Shown here: one piece after another, positions 15,944-23,088 of the stretch | How the letters are laid out: each line of letters starts with the position of its first letter | Position numbering within the stretch: the first letter of the stretch is position 1 | Assembly: GCA_038562375.1 (NCBI GenBank) | Contig: JBCFAY010000016.1 | Location: 1 to 64,000 of the forward strand | Length of the DNA stretch: 64,000 nt | Direction of reading: 5' to 3' | From: JBCFAY01 sp038562375 | GTDB lineage: Bacteria; Bacillota; Clostridia; Christensenellales; CAG-138 | The notes under the pieces: generated by a model | Told to the model about the DNA's origin: nothing | The model's input: the letters and a program-made list of their open reading frames with translations, nothing else | The model's database searches: none | Made by a program: the position numbers and the translations under genes

Positions 15944-16369
15944 ATGAACGAATCAAGCAGGGCAAGAATATTGACGCTGCTCAAGGATGGAGCGATCACC
16001 GTCGAGGAAGCCGAAGAACTGCTGCGCTCTCTGGAAACGAAACAGCCGGAGCCGGAGCCCGTTGCGCTCAAGGATACCCGCGGCCGCAAGAACAAAAAGC
16101 TGCGCGTACAGGTAAATACGGGCGAAAACGAAGGCAAGGCCAAGGTCAACATCAACGTGCCTGTCTCGCTTATCAAAACGCTGGGGCCCATCATAGCCAA
16201 GAATATGCCTGCAGAAGCACAAGCGGAAATGGATAAGGCCGGCGTTAACCTTGCGGCTATTATGGAAAGTATAGAGCAGCTTGTGGACAGCGGGCTGGAA
16301 GAGGATATCGTCGACGTCGATGTGGGAGAAGGCGCCGATATGGCAAAGGTGCGCGTCTATGTCGAATAA
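15944..16369 (+). CDS. YvlB-like protein with SHOCT-type N-terminus
   Basis: 141 residues. The N-terminal helix pair SRARILTLLKDGAITVEEAEELL is the short motif found at the start of YvlB/DUF4097 proteins. A linker follows, then KKLRVQVNTGENEGKAKVNI and repeated acidic strands (IVDVDVGEG) ending KVRVYVE. Much shorter than full DUF4097 proteins. It starts 4 bases after the DUF2089 stop and overlaps the next gene by 11 bases. A role in the envelope-stress cluster is inferred from context. Confidence 0.75.
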   Translation: MNESSRARILTLLKDGAITVEEAEELLRSLETKQPEPEPVALKDTRGRKNKKLRVQVNTGENEGKAKVNINVPVSLIKTLGPIIAKNMPAEAQAEMDKAGVNLAAIMESIEQLVDSGLEEDIVDVDVGEGADMAKVRVYVE

Positions 16370-16694
16370 GCCGGTGCTGTTGCTTATCCTCAGCGTTGGA
16401 CTGAAAGGGAAATCCAAGTTTCGGCTGTTTTTTACGCTGCCTTTGTTTGTAGTGCTGGCCTTGTTGGATGCGCTGGACGATTTGTGCGAGCTCGCCACTG
16501 TGTTCTGCCCGCGCGTAAGCTACCGCGCGGCGAACGGAGAAAAAAGGACTCTCGCGGCCGTGCTGCGGCCCACGTCCGCAGTGCTGACCGGCTGCGTATG
16601 GGAGCTCGCGTTTCACACAGGCCCGTTGGATATGGTCGATGTCGATGTAAAAGACAAAGGCTCGACGGTAAAAGTCAAAGTGCTTACGCGCTGA
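16359..16694 (+). CDS. Small membrane protein of the YvlB/YvlD-like cluster
   Basis: 111 residues starting at an ATG that overlaps the previous stop (MSNKPVLLLILSVGLKGKSK). One hydrophobic segment, FRLFFTLPLFVVLALLDAL, is followed by a soluble tail ending DMVDVDVKDKGSTVKVKVL, whose acidic strand echoes the C-terminus of the preceding protein (DIVDVDVGEG). Family not recognised. Coupled translation points to a complex with its neighbours. Confidence 0.7.
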   Translation: MSNKPVLLLILSVGLKGKSKFRLFFTLPLFVVLALLDALDDLCELATVFCPRVSYRAANGEKRTLAAVLRPTSAVLTGCVWELAFHTGPLDMVDVDVKDKGSTVKVKVLTR

Positions 16695-16707
16695 GAGGAA
16701 AGCGTTT

Positions 16708-17058
16708 ATGAAACTGATTTTGAAATGGCTTATATGCTTTGGCGCTCTCCTGGCGGCGCAGGCGCTTTTTCCTGCAGAGGTATCCGGGGGCGTATGGCAG
16801 TTTGCGGTTGCCGCACTTGTGCTGTGGCTGCTGAACCTATTGGTGCGCCCATTGCTGCAGGTATTGTGCCTGCCCGTATCCATGCTTACATTCGGCCTAT
16901 TTTTCTTTGTGGTCAACACATGGATGGTCTCTATTACGGATGCCCTGCTGCCCTTCCTTCGGGTGGATGGGTTTTGGTTGCGCCTGTTCGTTGCGCTGCT
17001 CGTATCGGTCGGCAACGCGGTGCTGATCGGCGCGCGTCACAGAAGAAGCGAAGCTTAA
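16708..17058 (+). CDS. Phage-holin-family (YvlD-like) membrane protein
   Basis: 116 residues with about four membrane segments: LILKWLICFGALLAAQALF, then WQFAVAALVLWLLNLLVRPL, LCLPVSMLTFGLFFFVVNTW and LFVALLVSVGNAVLIGA. The NLLVRPLLQ...LPVSMLTFGLF pattern is that of the YvlD family, which occurs beside YvlB and DUF2089 in Firmicutes and is linked to envelope stress. It closes the four-gene operon and is followed by a terminator. Confidence 0.85.
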   Translation: MKLILKWLICFGALLAAQALFPAEVSGGVWQFAVAALVLWLLNLLVRPLLQVLCLPVSMLTFGLFFFVVNTWMVSITDALLPFLRVDGFWLRLFVALLVSVGNAVLIGARHRRSEA

Positions 17059-17085
17059 AAAGCGCGCTGCGGTTTTGAGAATAGT

Positions 17086-17117
17086 AAGGCCGTCCTTTGA
17101 ACAAGGGCGGCCTTTCT
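17086..17117 (+). terminator. Terminator of the DUF2089-YvlD operon
   Basis: AAGGCCGTCCTT-TGAACA-AGGGCGGCCTT followed by TCTG. The stem is good though the U-run is short. Beyond it, 17118-17300 holds no recognisable gene. Confidence 0.7.
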
Positions 17118-17300
17118 GCCGTATCTTTTCGAAAAAGAGTATATCTCTCCGGGCAGCTCCCCTTTTTGCCGAATCGCTTGTCCCTTAAGGCGAACGCGAG
17201 ATTTTAGCGCGGATGACAATATTTATATACGTCGTTTTGAAGGCGATCGGATGTGCGCGCCTACATCCTTCCCGGACGAATACCCGAACCTGCCGTTCCG

Positions 17301-17433
17301 GTGCGGTGCAAAACAAAACATTATAGCGCAAGTTGGCGCGACAGGCTGCTCGCGAAGCAGCAACCCGAGCACCAACTTGCGCGGCGAACTTCGAAAAAAC
17401 GGGGGCTTCCGCTTTTTCGACAAACTGCGCGGC
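17301..17433 (-). repeat. Structured dispersed repeat, copy C (minus orientation)
   Basis: Read on the minus strand: GCCGCGCAGTTTG, a 30-base hairpin (17420-17391, TCGAAAAAGCGGA / TCCGTTTTTTCGA-type arms), AGTTCGCCGCGC, an 11-bp outer stem GCGCAAGTTGG / CCAACTTGCGC (arms 17372-17382 and 17326-17336) enclosing GCTGCT-TCGCG-AGCAGC, then TTTTGCACCGCAC. The order and spacing match copy B, while stem bases differ in compensating ways. A GCGCGGC / GCCGCGC pair (17427-17476) flanks the outer side. The whole 17059-17517 gap holds no gene. Confidence 0.75.
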
Positions 17434-17517
17434 TCCCTTCCTCCAAATCCTCGGGACTGCCTCCCTTTTGCCGCGCCACCCCGTAAGGATCGCATCACAT
17501 CATGATCGGGCGCGGAT

Positions 17518-17733
17518 TTAGATCAGGCATTTTCCGATCAAAATCAGCGCCGCGCTCACGCCGAAAACCAATATATATTCGGGTACGCACAGCAACAGCA
17601 ACAGCACGCCCGCCGCGATGAGCCCTATTCCCAGCCACAGTCGGCTGGACTTTTTCACCAGGCGCCTTCTCCTGAATTGGATACTCGCATTGTTCCGAAA
17701 GTTATACCCATAGGGGCCGCACGCGCATCTTGC
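17518..17733 (-). CDS. Small two-segment membrane protein
   Basis: 71 residues beginning MARCACGPYGYN, a basic stretch FRRRRLVKK, then SRLWLGIGLIAAGVLLLLLC and YILVFGVSAALILIGKCLI. AAGGAGG sits 9 bases before the ATG at 17733. It resembles small clostridial inner-membrane proteins with a short cytosolic head; no function can be assigned. Divergent from the ABC transporter operon. Confidence 0.6.
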   Translation of the reverse strand, partial: ARCACGPYGYNFRNNASIQFRRRRLVKKSSRLWLGIGLIAAGVLLLLLCVPEYILVFGVSAALILIGKCLI

Positions 17734-17805
17734 CATCCCACTCACCCTCCTTCCCTATCATACGCTCCCGCGCCGAAGTATGTTCACGCGCTCCAGCCGG
17801 GTGGA

Positions 17806-17992
17806 ATAGATTATGGGGAAGGGAGTCGAACCCTTTTAAACTTCCATGCTTCCCGCTCTCCAAATGCTTTGATCTCAATGCCGCTGCTGCTTCGGATGCG
17901 GTTCGAGGCGCAGGGAGTCGCAGCGGGGCTGTTCCGGCCGATGCGGCAAAACAGCGGCTTTGAAGCGTATGGGGTCGATCCGCTCCCATAAT
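17806..17992 (+). ncRNA. Candidate structured leader RNA (riboswitch-like) of the ABC transporter operon
   Basis: ATTATGGG (17810-17817) can pair with CCCATAAT (17985-17992) to close a multi-branch fold. Inside are AAGGG / CCCTT (17819-17834), CCGCTGC / GCAGCGG (17881 and 17919 region), and GCTGTTCCG / CGG-CAA-AACAGC (17928-17955). The 3' CCCATA can alternatively pair with TATGGG (17968-17973). It ends 30 bases before the transporter ATG. No known riboswitch consensus (TPP, cobalamin, FMN, guanidine-I) is recognisable. The region on the other strand is the upstream region of the small membrane protein gene. Confidence 0.4.
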
Positions 17993-18022
17993 TATTGATT
18001 GCATGAATACGGAGGAATAAGA

Positions 18023-18793
18023 ATGAATGCTCCTATCGTTGAACTCGATCACGTCAGCCTGACCTACCATGAACCGACAGCGGAAACGCTCGCGATAAAA
18101 GAGCTTTCCTTCACGATAGAATGCGGCGAATTCGTCGCGATCGTCGGGCCTTCGGGCTGCGGAAAGACCAGCGTACTGTCGCTTTTGGCCGGCCTGATGG
18201 GGCCTTCCTCCGGGAGGGTCCGCATCCTCGGCCACGATGTAACCGGAACCAATACGGACGTGGGATACATGCTCCAGCGCGATCATCTGCTCGACTGGCG
18301 CACGGTCGAAGGCAATATTCTCCTCGGGCTGGAGGTCAAGCGCATCAAACGCCCGGATACCGTGGAGCACGCGTTTGAGCTGCTCGAGACCTACGGGCTC
18401 TGCGACTTCCGCCGCCATTATCCAAGGCAGCTTTCCGGCGGCATGCGCCAGAAGGTCGCCCTGATCCGCACGCTCGCGTTCGGCCCGGATATCCTGCTGC
18501 TCGACGAACCGTTCTCCGCTTTGGATTATCAGACGCGGCTCCACCTCGCGGATGAGGTCCGCGCCATCATTCGAACCGAAAAGAAAACGGCGATCCTCGT
18601 TACGCACGATATCGCGGAGGCCATCTCCATGGCCGACCGGGTACTCGTTTTTTCCACGCGTCCCGCGACGATCAAAAGCGAGCATAAAATTGAGTTCGAT
18701 TCGGAAGCGGCGCCGCTCGCGCGCCGCAATCTGCCCGGTTTCAAGGACTATTTCGATTTGATCTGGAAGGAGTTGGATTGGAATGAAGGATAA
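18023..18793 (+). CDS. NitT/TauT-type ABC transporter ATP-binding protein
   Basis: 256 residues. Walker A GPSGCGKTS (about 44), Q-loop MLQRDHLLDW, signature LSGGMRQK, Walker B ILLLDEPFSALD and switch His VTHDI. The SsuB/TauB/ThiZ-like class energises uptake of sulfonates, nitrate, thiamine precursors or similar small molecules. GGAGG is 7 bases before the ATG. It overlaps the permease gene by 11 bases. No substrate-binding protein is present, so the substrate is unknown. Confidence 0.93.
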   Translation: MNAPIVELDHVSLTYHEPTAETLAIKELSFTIECGEFVAIVGPSGCGKTSVLSLLAGLMGPSSGRVRILGHDVTGTNTDVGYMLQRDHLLDWRTVEGNILLGLEVKRIKRPDTVEHAFELLETYGLCDFRRHYPRQLSGGMRQKVALIRTLAFGPDILLLDEPFSALDYQTRLHLADEVRAIIRTEKKTAILVTHDIAEAISMADRVLVFSTRPATIKSEHKIEFDSEAAPLARRNLPGFKDYFDLIWKELDWNEG

Positions 18794-19601
18794 TCCCGCC
18801 TTATATTCTTTGGAACATCAAAAGTATCTCAAGGAGCTTCGCCGCAGGAACGCGTTTATTAGCATCATGCGGTATCTGATACTGTTTGCCTTTATCGGCT
18901 TTTGGGAGCTTGCGACCCATTACGGCGTTCTCGATCCCTTCATCACCAGCAGCCCTTCCCGCTTTGCCCAAACGATCGGCAACCTGTACGCGAGCGGCGA
19001 ATTGTTCCGGCATATCGGCACAACGCTCTATGAAACCGTGGCGGGATTCGTTTTGGGCACGCTCTTGGGCACGCTCATCGCGATGCTGCTCTGGTGGAGC
19101 CCCAACCTCGCGCGCATACTCGATCCGTATCTCGTCGTCCTCAACGCGCTCCCCAAGATCGCGCTCGGCCCGATATTGATCGTATGGGTAGGCGCGGGCA
19201 TCGAATCCGTCATCGTGATGGCGCTGCTGATTTCCCTGATCGTCACGGTGCTTACGGTGCTTACCGGCTTTAATGAGATCAGCGCGGAAAAGCAGATGCT
19301 CATGCGCACGCTCGGTGCAACCAAGCTGCAGATCTTCACGATGGTCGTATTGCCCGCGAGCGTACCGACGATCGTTTCCGCGGTCAAGATCGGCATGAGC
19401 ATGAGCTGGGTCGGCGTGATCGTCGGGGAATACCTGGTGTCGAAGTTCGGGCTTGGATATCTGATCGTCTACGGCGGCCAGGTATTTAAGCTCGACCTTG
19501 TCATGGCGAGCATCGTCGTGCTGTGCGTGCTCGCGGCGCTGATGTACTACGGCGTCTCCTACATCGAGCGCAAGCTCGTGCAGTGGCGCGCGCCGAAGTA
19601 A
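18783..19601 (+). CDS. NitT/TauT-type ABC transporter permease
   Basis: 272 residues with six predicted membrane segments, starting YLILFAFIGFWELATHYGVL. The SsuC-like EAA loop reads EKQMLMRTLGATKLQIFTMV followed by LPASVPTIVSAVKIGMSMSW. A FWELATHYGVLDPFITSSPS opening is typical of ThiX/SsuC permeases. Translationally coupled to the ATPase. The operon ends here at a strong terminator without a binding-protein gene. Confidence 0.93.
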   Translation: MKDNPALYSLEHQKYLKELRRRNAFISIMRYLILFAFIGFWELATHYGVLDPFITSSPSRFAQTIGNLYASGELFRHIGTTLYETVAGFVLGTLLGTLIAMLLWWSPNLARILDPYLVVLNALPKIALGPILIVWVGAGIESVIVMALLISLIVTVLTVLTGFNEISAEKQMLMRTLGATKLQIFTMVVLPASVPTIVSAVKIGMSMSWVGVIVGEYLVSKFGLGYLIVYGGQVFKLDLVMASIVVLCVLAALMYYGVSYIERKLVQWRAPK

Positions 19602-19618
19602 ACATCGCGCCCTTCATC

Positions 19619-19651
19619 GGCGGGCGAAACGTTTTCGCCCGCTTTGTTTTT
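19619..19651 (+). terminator. Terminator of the ABC transporter operon
   Basis: CGGGCGAAA-CGT-TTTCGCCCG stem (19621-19641) followed by CTTTGTTTTT. Confidence 0.85.
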
Positions 19652-19751
19652 GTGTTATAGTATCTATAGTGCGAGTTTACGCCAAACGCCCTTGCGCAGC
19701 TCGCCGCCAGTGCATCGGATCAGAATCGCGCCCATTTTTGCGGAGGCTCTC

Positions 19752-20015
19752 ATGGAAAAAGCATACCGGGTTTACCTTGTCCGCTGCCGCGACGGCACGC
19801 TCTATTGCGGGTATACGGTGGATATCTCCCGAAGGCTCCGCGCACATAACGCGGGGCTTGGGGCGAAATACACGCGTTCGAGGCTGCCCGTAACGCTCGC
19901 ATACCTTGAGCAACTGCCGAGCAAAAGCGCCGCGCTGCGGCGCGAAAACGAGCTGAAGAAGCTCTCCCGCGCCCAAAAAGAGGCTTTGATCGGGGGCTTG
20001 TCCGCTCCCGGATAA
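19752..20015 (+). CDS. GIY-YIG nuclease family protein (YhbQ/UPF0213-like)
   Basis: 87 residues: YRVYLVRCRDGTLYCGYTVD is the GIY-YIG core (here VYL / CGY), followed by RRLRAHNAGLGAKYTRSR and a C-terminal RRENELKKLSRAQKEALI. The stand-alone YhbQ group is of uncertain function, possibly DNA or RNA processing. The ATG at 19752 behind GGAGG is used; a longer frame upstream lacks similarity. Confidence 0.85.
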   Translation: MEKAYRVYLVRCRDGTLYCGYTVDISRRLRAHNAGLGAKYTRSRLPVTLAYLEQLPSKSAALRRENELKKLSRAQKEALIGGLSAPG

Positions 20016-20020
20016 AGAAA

Positions 20021-20043
20021 TTGGCAGGCTTCTAGCCTGCCAG
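20021..20043. terminator. Bidirectional terminator between convergent genes
   Basis: TGGCAGGC-TTCTA-GCCTGCCA with T-rich flanks on both sides, shared by the GIY-YIG gene and the Gly/Cys-rich gene. Confidence 0.65.
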
Positions 20044-20048
20044 CTTCT

Positions 20049-20372
20049 TTAGCAGCAGCTGTCGCAGCCGCAGCCGTTGCCACAGCCGTTACCGCAGCCG
20101 TTGCCGCAGCTCGATCCGAAGAACCCGCCACACGCGATCAACAGGATGAGGATACACCACAGGGAGTTGTTGCCGCAGCCGCAGTTGTTGCCGCAGGTGT
20201 TGCCGCAGGTATTGCCACAGGTGTTGCCACAGTTGTTCCCGCAGGTGTCGCCGCAGGTGCTGCCGCAGCCGTTGCCGCATCCACAGCCCGTGTTGCCGAG
20301 GCCGCCGCACAGGAGCAGCAGGATAATGATCCACGAGCAGCTATTGTTATTCCCTACACAGCTATTGCACAT
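20049..20372 (-). CDS. Gly/Cys-repeat small membrane protein
   Basis: 107 residues, of which about 24 are Cys. MCNSCVGNNNSC leads into a hydrophobic segment SWIIILLLLC; a tandem tripeptide tract of CGN/CGNT units follows (about 29-65), then a second hydrophobic segment LWCILILLIACGGFF and a second CGNG tract ending CGCDSCC. AAGGAGG lies 8 bases before the ATG. Such proteins could bind metal, or cross-link in spore or cell-surface layers; no function is established. Confidence 0.75.
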   Translation of the reverse strand: MCNSCVGNNNSCSWIIILLLLCGGLGNTGCGCGNGCGSTCGDTCGNNCGNTCGNTCGNTCGNNCGCGNNSLWCILILLIACGGFFGSSCGNGCGNGCGNGCGCDSCC

Positions 20373-20471
20373 AAACCGTTCCTCCTTAAAATTACGCAAT
20401 CGACGAGCGCACGCCGCTTGTCGCCAGCTATCTTATAGTACGCGCAAGGCGCAAAACGTGTGCATCCGGTC

Positions 20472-20501
20472 TTGACAAAAAATGCCCCGTTGAACTATGC
20501 T
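20472..20501 (+). promoter_or_regulatory. Sigma-A type promoter of glyQS
   Basis: TTGACA (20472-20477), 18-base spacer, TATGCT (20496-20501). The leader to the TTG start is about 45 bases, too short for a T-box. Confidence 0.7.
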
Positions 20502-20551
20502 TAAAAGGCTTTTAATGCGTACCTGATGCGCATAGAAACGGAGGGTTTGCT

Positions 20552-21943
20552 TTGTCGAGTGAAGTGACGATGGATAAAATCGTTTCTCTATGCAAAAATC
20601 GCGGGTTTATTTTCGCCGGGTCCGAAATCTATGGCGGGCTCGCCAACGCGTGGGATTACGGCCCGCTCGGCGTGGAGTTTAAAAACAACATCAAGCGCGC
20701 CTGGTGGCGCAAATTCGTTCAGGAGAGCCCCTATAACGTGGGCATGGATTCGGCGATTTTAATGAACCCCGAGACTTGGGTCGCATCGGGGCACGTGGGC
20801 GGCTTCTCCGATCCTTTAATGGACTGCAAGGCCTGCAAGACGCGCCACCGTGCCGACAAGCTCATAGAAGATCACGCGCAGAAGACCGGCGCCCCGGACG
20901 TGCATCCCGACGGCTGGAACAACGCCAAGATGCAGGAGTATATCCGCGAGAACAACATCGTCTGCCCCGAATGCGGCAAGGCCGATTTTACGCCGATCCG
21001 GCAGTTCAACCTGATGTTCAAGACCTTTCAGGGCGTCACGGAGGACTCCGCGTCGGAGCTTTACCTTCGCCCCGAGACGGCGCAGGGCATCTTCGTGAAT
21101 TTCAAGAATGTTCAGCGCACCACCCGCCGCAAGATCCCCTTCGGCATCGCGCAGATCGGCAAATCCTTCCGCAACGAGATCACGCCCGGCAACTTTACGT
21201 TCCGTCTCAGGGAATTCGAGCAGATGGAGCTCGAGTTTTTCTGCGAGCCCGGCACGGATCTTCAATGGTATGAATACTGGAGAGCGTTCTGCAAAGACTT
21301 CCTGCTCGCCCTCGGCATGAACCCCGAGCACATGCGCCTGCGCGAGCATGAAAAGGCCGAGCTTTCGCACTACTCCAAGGGCACCACGGACATCGAATTC
21401 CTGTTCCCGTTCGGCTGGGGTGAACTCTGGGGCATCGCGGATCGGACCGACTTCGACCTGCTCGCCCACGCCAAGCATTCCGGCGTGAGCATGGAGTATC
21501 AGGATCCGTTCACCAACGAGCATTACACGCCGTACTGCATCGAACCGTCGCTCGGCGCGGACCGCGTCGCGCTCGCGTTCCTCTGCGACGCGTACGACGA
21601 GGAAACGCTCGAAGGCGGCGACGTGCGCAACGTTTTGCGCCTTCACCCCGCTCTCGCGCCCTACAAGGCCGCCGTGCTGCCGCTGCAGAAGAAATTAAGC
21701 GATAAGGCGCGCGAGGTCTATGCGCTGCTCTCCAAACGGTTTAACGTGGATTACGACGAGACGGCCGCCATCGGCAGGCGTTACCGCCGCCAGGACGAAA
21801 TCGGCACGCCTTTCTGCATCACGATCGACTTCGACACGCTCGAGGACGGTACCGTGACTGTGCGCGAGCGCGACTCGATGGCCCAGATCCGGCTGCCGAT
21901 CGAAGGGCTTTGCGCGTATCTGGACGAAAAAGTGGAGTTTTAA
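20552..21943 (+). CDS. glyQS: Glycyl-tRNA synthetase (alpha-2 type)
   Basis: 463-residue class II synthetase of the single-chain dimer type. It contains GFIFAGSEIYGGLANAWDYG, PETWVASGHVGGFSDPL, motif 2 (FRNEITPGNFTFRLREFEQM), GWGELWGIADRTDFDL, motif 3 (YCIEPSLGADRVALAFL) and a C-terminal anticodon domain. It charges tRNA-Gly. Initiation is at TTG 20552, since GGAGG lies 7 bases upstream and the first ATG is 25 bases further from it. Confidence 0.97.
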   Translation: MSSEVTMDKIVSLCKNRGFIFAGSEIYGGLANAWDYGPLGVEFKNNIKRAWWRKFVQESPYNVGMDSAILMNPETWVASGHVGGFSDPLMDCKACKTRHRADKLIEDHAQKTGAPDVHPDGWNNAKMQEYIRENNIVCPECGKADFTPIRQFNLMFKTFQGVTEDSASELYLRPETAQGIFVNFKNVQRTTRRKIPFGIAQIGKSFRNEITPGNFTFRLREFEQMELEFFCEPGTDLQWYEYWRAFCKDFLLALGMNPEHMRLREHEKAELSHYSKGTTDIEFLFPFGWGELWGIADRTDFDLLAHAKHSGVSMEYQDPFTNEHYTPYCIEPSLGADRVALAFLCDAYDEETLEGGDVRNVLRLHPALAPYKAAVLPLQKKLSDKAREVYALLSKRFNVDYDETAAIGRRYRRQDEIGTPFCITIDFDTLEDGTVTVRERDSMAQIRLPIEGLCAYLDEKVEF

Positions 21944-21954
21944 TCTTGGAGCAA

Positions 21955-21991
21955 CAAAAAAAGGTCGCGGGGATCACCCGCGACCTTTTTT
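21955..21991. terminator. Bidirectional terminator after glyQS
   Basis: AAAAAAGGTCGCGGG-GATCA-CCCGCGACCTTTTTT: a GC stem flanked by A and T runs, serving glyQS and the convergent phosphoesterase gene. Confidence 0.92.
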
Positions 21992-22008
21992 CGTTGGAAA
22001 CCCCGATC

Positions 22009-22485
22009 CTATTTTAACGGAATCATCTTCACATCGATGATTCCGTCCCTTATTTCCATCACCGCAATGCCGCGGCGCGATCCGAGACGCGGCTCCGCTG
22101 CGCTGCCCGGGTTCAACAGCGTAACGCTTCCGTAGCGCTCCAACGTCGGCACGTGCGTATGCCCGAACACCGCGGCGCCGCATTCGAGCTCCAGCGCGCG
22201 TAGGGCAAGCCGCATCAGGTTGTATTTCACCTGATAATGATGCCCGTGCGAAAGCAGTATCCGGGCTCCGGCAAGCTCCACGACGCGCTCGAGCGGGCCT
22301 TCCTTGCTAAAATCGCAGTTGCCGCACACAGAGTATACCGGCAATCCCGTATTCACGGCAAGCCATTGGGAATCGCGGAAATAGTCCCCCGCGTGCAGCC
22401 ATGCGTCGACGCGCCCCGCCGCGTCCAGAGCGGCTTTGAGCGCCTGGATATTGCCGTGGGAATCGCTTATGACGCCGATCCGCAT
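22009..22485 (-). CDS. YfcE/MJ0936-type metallophosphoesterase
   Basis: 158 residues of the calcineurin-like family: GVISDSHGN, HAGDYFRDS, CGNCDF, LLSHGHHY and FGHTHVP supply the dimetal ligands. These enzymes are phosphodiesterases of uncertain natural substrate. The gene overlaps the end of rdgB by 19 bases, a linkage common in Clostridia. Confidence 0.92.
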   Translation of the reverse strand: MRIGVISDSHGNIQALKAALDAAGRVDAWLHAGDYFRDSQWLAVNTGLPVYSVCGNCDFSKEGPLERVVELAGARILLSHGHHYQVKYNLMRLALRALELECGAAVFGHTHVPTLERYGSVTLLNPGSAAEPRLGSRRGIAVMEIRDGIIDVKMIPLK

Positions 22486-23081
22486 CCGATCCCCGCCGCT
22501 TCCAGAGCGGCCTTGAGCCTTTCAAGCGCGGCCCTGCGGTGCGATACCGAGTTTTTCTCCTCAGCCGTCAGCTGCGCAAAGCTCTTTTGAAACCCTTCGT
22601 GAAAGAACAGCGGATCATATCCGAAGCCGTTCGAGCCTACCGGCGCCCAGAGCAGCCTTCCCTCGCACTCGCCCCGCACGCAGAATTCACGGCCATCGCG
22701 AAAGGCAAGAGCGACGGCGCTCACAAAGCGGCAGCCGCGATCCCGGTCCGGCACGTCCACCATCAGCGAAAGCAGCTTGAAATTATTTTTTTCATCGTCG
22801 TGCCCCTCGCCCGCAAAGCGCGCGCTGTAGACGCCGGGAGCGCCGCCGAGCGCGTCCACCGCAAGGCCGCTGTCGTCGGAGAGAGCGGCGTCCGCATCCG
22901 AGACTAAGAGCACCTCACGCGCCTTTTTGAGCGCGTTTCCCTCGAACGAGTCGGCGTCCTCCACGACGTCGACCTCAAGGCCGGCCTCTTTGAGCGTCAC
23001 CATCCGATCGAAGAAACCGTCGAGTATCTGCTTGATTTCGCGCACCTTATGCGCGTTGTTGGACGCGATGATCAGCTTCAT
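22467..23081 (-). CDS. rdgB: Non-canonical purine NTP pyrophosphatase (RdgB/HAM1)
   Basis: 204 residues: IIASNNAHKVREIKQIL at the start, SFEGNALKKAREV, DDSGLAVDALGGAPGVYSAR, FGYDPLFF and FAQLTAEEKNSVSHRR. It hydrolyses dITP, XTP and similar nucleotides to keep them out of DNA. The coupled phosphoesterase follows. Confidence 0.95.
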   Translation of the reverse strand: MKLIIASNNAHKVREIKQILDGFFDRMVTLKEAGLEVDVVEDADSFEGNALKKAREVLLVSDADAALSDDSGLAVDALGGAPGVYSARFAGEGHDDEKNNFKLLSLMVDVPDRDRGCRFVSAVALAFRDGREFCVRGECEGRLLWAPVGSNGFGYDPLFFHEGFQKSFAQLTAEEKNSVSHRRAALERLKAALEAAGIGCGSAS

Positions 23082-23088
23082 CCTTCAC

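Noticed and set aside
17806..17880. Possible tRNA on the minus strand (GGGTTCGACTCCC is a perfect T-arm)
   Set aside because: No matching acceptor 5' strand, D-arm or anticodon arm could be placed within 75-95 bases, so a tRNA gene is not supported.
17746..18022. TPP or guanidine-I riboswitch
   Set aside because: The invariant CTGAGA/ACCTGA (TPP) and ykkC-type motifs are absent on both strands.
20086..20330. CRISPR-like short repeats
   Set aside because: The periodicity is that of Cys-Gly codons within a coding frame, with no unique spacers.
20502..20551. T-box leader for glyQS
   Set aside because: Only about 45 bases lie between promoter and start, far too short for a T-box with its specifier and antiterminator.
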